Assembly (NCBI GenBank): GCA_013698215.1
Contig: JACCVJ010000204.1
Location: 1-5,189 of the forward strand
Length of the DNA stretch: 5,189 nt
Direction of reading: 5' to 3'
Source of the DNA: Tatlockia sp.
GTDB taxonomy: Bacteria > Cyanobacteriota > Cyanobacteriia > Cyanobacteriales > Chroococcidiopsidaceae
Shown here: positions 4,112 to 5,189 of the stretch, in pieces
Position numbering within the stretch: the first letter of the stretch is position 1
How the letters are laid out: every line of letters begins with the position of its first letter
Program-made: the position numbers and the translations under genes
Notes under the pieces: generated by a model
Databases searched by the model: none
The model's input: only the letters and a program-made list of their open reading frames with translations
What the model was told of the DNA's origin: nothing

Positions 4112-5189
4112 ATGGCAAAGCGTAGTTCTGCGGCTCCCCCTACCCCTTGGTCAAAAAGCCTAACAGAACCAAAAATTGACAAGACTGCCTACATCCACTC
4201 TTTTTCAAAAATTATTGGGGATGTCAGAATTGACAGCAATGTCATGATTGCCCCCGGTACTTGCATTCGTGCCGACCAAGGCAATCCTTTTTACATCGGC
4301 AAAAGTACAAGTATTCAAGATGGCGTAGTAATTAACGGTTTAGAGACAGGACAAGTTGTCGGCGACGACAATAAATCCTACTCTGTTTGGATTGGGAGTA
4401 ATACTTCCATTACTCACATGACCCTAATTCACGGGCCCGCCTACATCGGCAACGATTCTTTTATTGGTTTTCGCTCGACAATATTTAATTCAAGGATTGG
4501 TGAAGGCTGTATCGTCATGATGCACGCCTTGATTCAAGACGTAGAAATTCCCCCAGGTAAGTATGTCCCGTCTGGAAGTATGATCACAACCCAGCAGCAA
4601 GCAAACCGTCTTCCCAACGTCCAAGAAGCGGATAAAAATTTTGCTCATCATGTCGCCGGGGTAAATGAAGCTTTAAGGGCGGGCTATCACTGTGCTGAGG
4701 ATGATGCCTGCATTACGCCAATTAGGGAAGAACTAAATAGAACCTACACCTTGAGTCAAACAGATTCTCAAAAAAGTTTTAATAAACAGGAATATCAAGA
4801 AATGGGTGTAAATAGAGAAGTAATGGAACAGGTGCGCGATTTGCTGGCTCAAGGCTATCGCATCGGCATGGAACACGCCGACGAGCGGAGATTTCAAACA
4901 AGTTCTTGGAAAAGCTGTGCCACAATTCAATCAAATCGAGATTTTGAAGTATTTTCCGAAATCTCCGCTTGCTTAGAAGAGCATGGCGGTGAATACGTAC
5001 GGATTATTGGCATCGATCCCAAAGCCAAAAAACGGATATTAGAAGCAATTATTCAAAGACCCAGCGATCGCCCCGGTAGCGATAATGGTAGTAGTAGTTA
5101 TACGCCTAGCCGCTCTAATAGTTATACGCCAAGTAGCTACAGTAGTGCAATTAGTAGCAGTGTATTACCTGCTGAGGCTGTAGAGCAAG
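4112..5189 (+). CDS. ccmM: Carboxysome assembly protein CcmM, 3' end outside window
   Basis: Scaffold that condenses Rubisco and links it to the shell, CcmN and carbonic anhydrase. GGAGA (4099-4103) is 8 nt before the ATG. 359 codons are present. Residues about 20-205 are a left-handed beta-helix gamma-carbonic-anhydrase-like domain with R53, D55, Q69, His102 (THMTLIH), His107 and the Cys194/Cys200 pair that in the Thermosynechococcus protein forms an activating disulfide. Residue 75, expected to be the first zinc His, is Asn. Residues about 232-316 are the first Rubisco-small-subunit-like (SSUL) module: EVMEQVRDLLAQGYRIGMEH, RRFQTSSW, Cys269 and Cys287 (18 apart, matching the redox pair of known SSUL modules), and EYVRIIGID. 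A Ser/Tyr/Thr-rich linker (317-350) follows, then LPAEAVEQ, probably the start of SSUL 2. An internal start at 4802 may give a short form. Family length depends on three to five SSUL copies, so much is missing. Confidence 0.95.
   Translation, partial: MAKRSSAAPPTPWSKSLTEPKIDKTAYIHSFSKIIGDVRIDSNVMIAPGTCIRADQGNPFYIGKSTSIQDGVVINGLETGQVVGDDNKSYSVWIGSNTSITHMTLIHGPAYIGNDSFIGFRSTIFNSRIGEGCIVMMHALIQDVEIPPGKYVPSGSMITTQQQANRLPNVQEADKNFAHHVAGVNEALRAGYHCAEDDACITPIREELNRTYTLSQTDSQKSFNKQEYQEMGVNREVMEQVRDLLAQGYRIGMEHADERRFQTSSWKSCATIQSNRDFEVFSEISACLEEHGGEYVRIIGIDPKAKKRILEAIIQRPSDRPGSDNGSSSYTPSRSNSYTPSSYSSAISSSVLPAEAVEQ
4788..4804 (+). promoter_or_regulatory. Candidate internal translation start for short CcmM (M35-type)
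   Basis: AGGAA (4788-4792) is followed after 9 nt by an in-frame ATG (4802-4804, Met231), directly before the first SSUL module. In Synechococcus elongatus PCC 7942 a short SSUL-only form, CcmM35, is made from an internal start at the equivalent place. The motif, spacing and domain boundary all agree. A second in-frame ATG at 4823 (Met238) lies inside the first helix of the module and is less likely. Confidence 0.55.
5095..5130 (+). repeat. Direct repeat in the CcmM linker
   Basis: TAGTTATACGCC occurs at 5095-5106 and 5119-5130, a 24-bp period in frame, encoding SYTPSRSN then SYTPSSYS. It lies in the flexible linker between SSUL 1 and the next module. Such linkers vary in length and composition among CcmM proteins; short in-frame repeats could expand or contract. 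Confidence 0.6.

Noticed and set aside
4733..4930. Minus-strand open frame of 65 codons
   Set aside because: Antisense to ccmM between the gamma-CA and SSUL regions, which are clearly coding on the plus strand.
4112..5189. CcmM as a frameshifted or broken gene
   Set aside because: The frame is open from the ATG to the window edge with all expected domains in order; the lack of a stop codon is only due to the window boundary.

Overview
The window comes from a beta-cyanobacterium. It holds the start of a beta-carboxysome (ccm) operon on the plus strand. Divergent from it on the minus strand is a pair of NDH-1 membrane-subunit genes of the CO2-uptake type. Five copies of the cyanobacterial HIP1 octamer GCGATCGC lie in 5.2 kb, which supports the assignment. 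The layout recalls Nostoc/Anabaena-type genomes, where ndhF4-ndhD4 lies back-to-back with ccmK-ccmK-ccmL-ccmM-ccmN. That comparison is from memory; species cannot be set from this sequence alone.

Minus strand, 1-2523: an NdhF-family subunit (best read as NdhF4) is followed after 7 nt by an NdhD-family subunit (NdhD4) that runs off the left edge. In cyanobacteria such pairs, with a CupA/CupB (ChpY/ChpX) protein, form the NDH-1MS/MS' complexes that hydrate CO2 to bicarbonate in the cytosol.

Middle, 2524-3025: about 500 bp of AT-rich divergent intergenic DNA. It has a plausible sigma70-type promoter for each side, several dyads and repeats, and a long hairpin in the presumed ccm leader.

Plus strand, 3026-5189: ccmK2 and ccmK1 (shell hexamers), ccmL (vertex pentamer) and a 3'-truncated ccmM (gamma-carbonic-anhydrase-like domain plus Rubisco-small-subunit-like repeats that gather Rubisco). 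The two ccmK genes are separated by a strong hairpin. ccmL starts on the base after the ccmK1 stop codon.

The two sides form one CO2-concentrating module: NDH-1 complexes raise cytosolic bicarbonate, and the carboxysome converts it back to CO2 around Rubisco. This is a known system rather than an undescribed one. The most notable details are in CcmM. Residue 75, where a zinc-binding His is expected, is Asn, although the other two His and the regulatory Cys pair remain. There is also a well-placed internal ribosome site for a short, SSUL-only CcmM.
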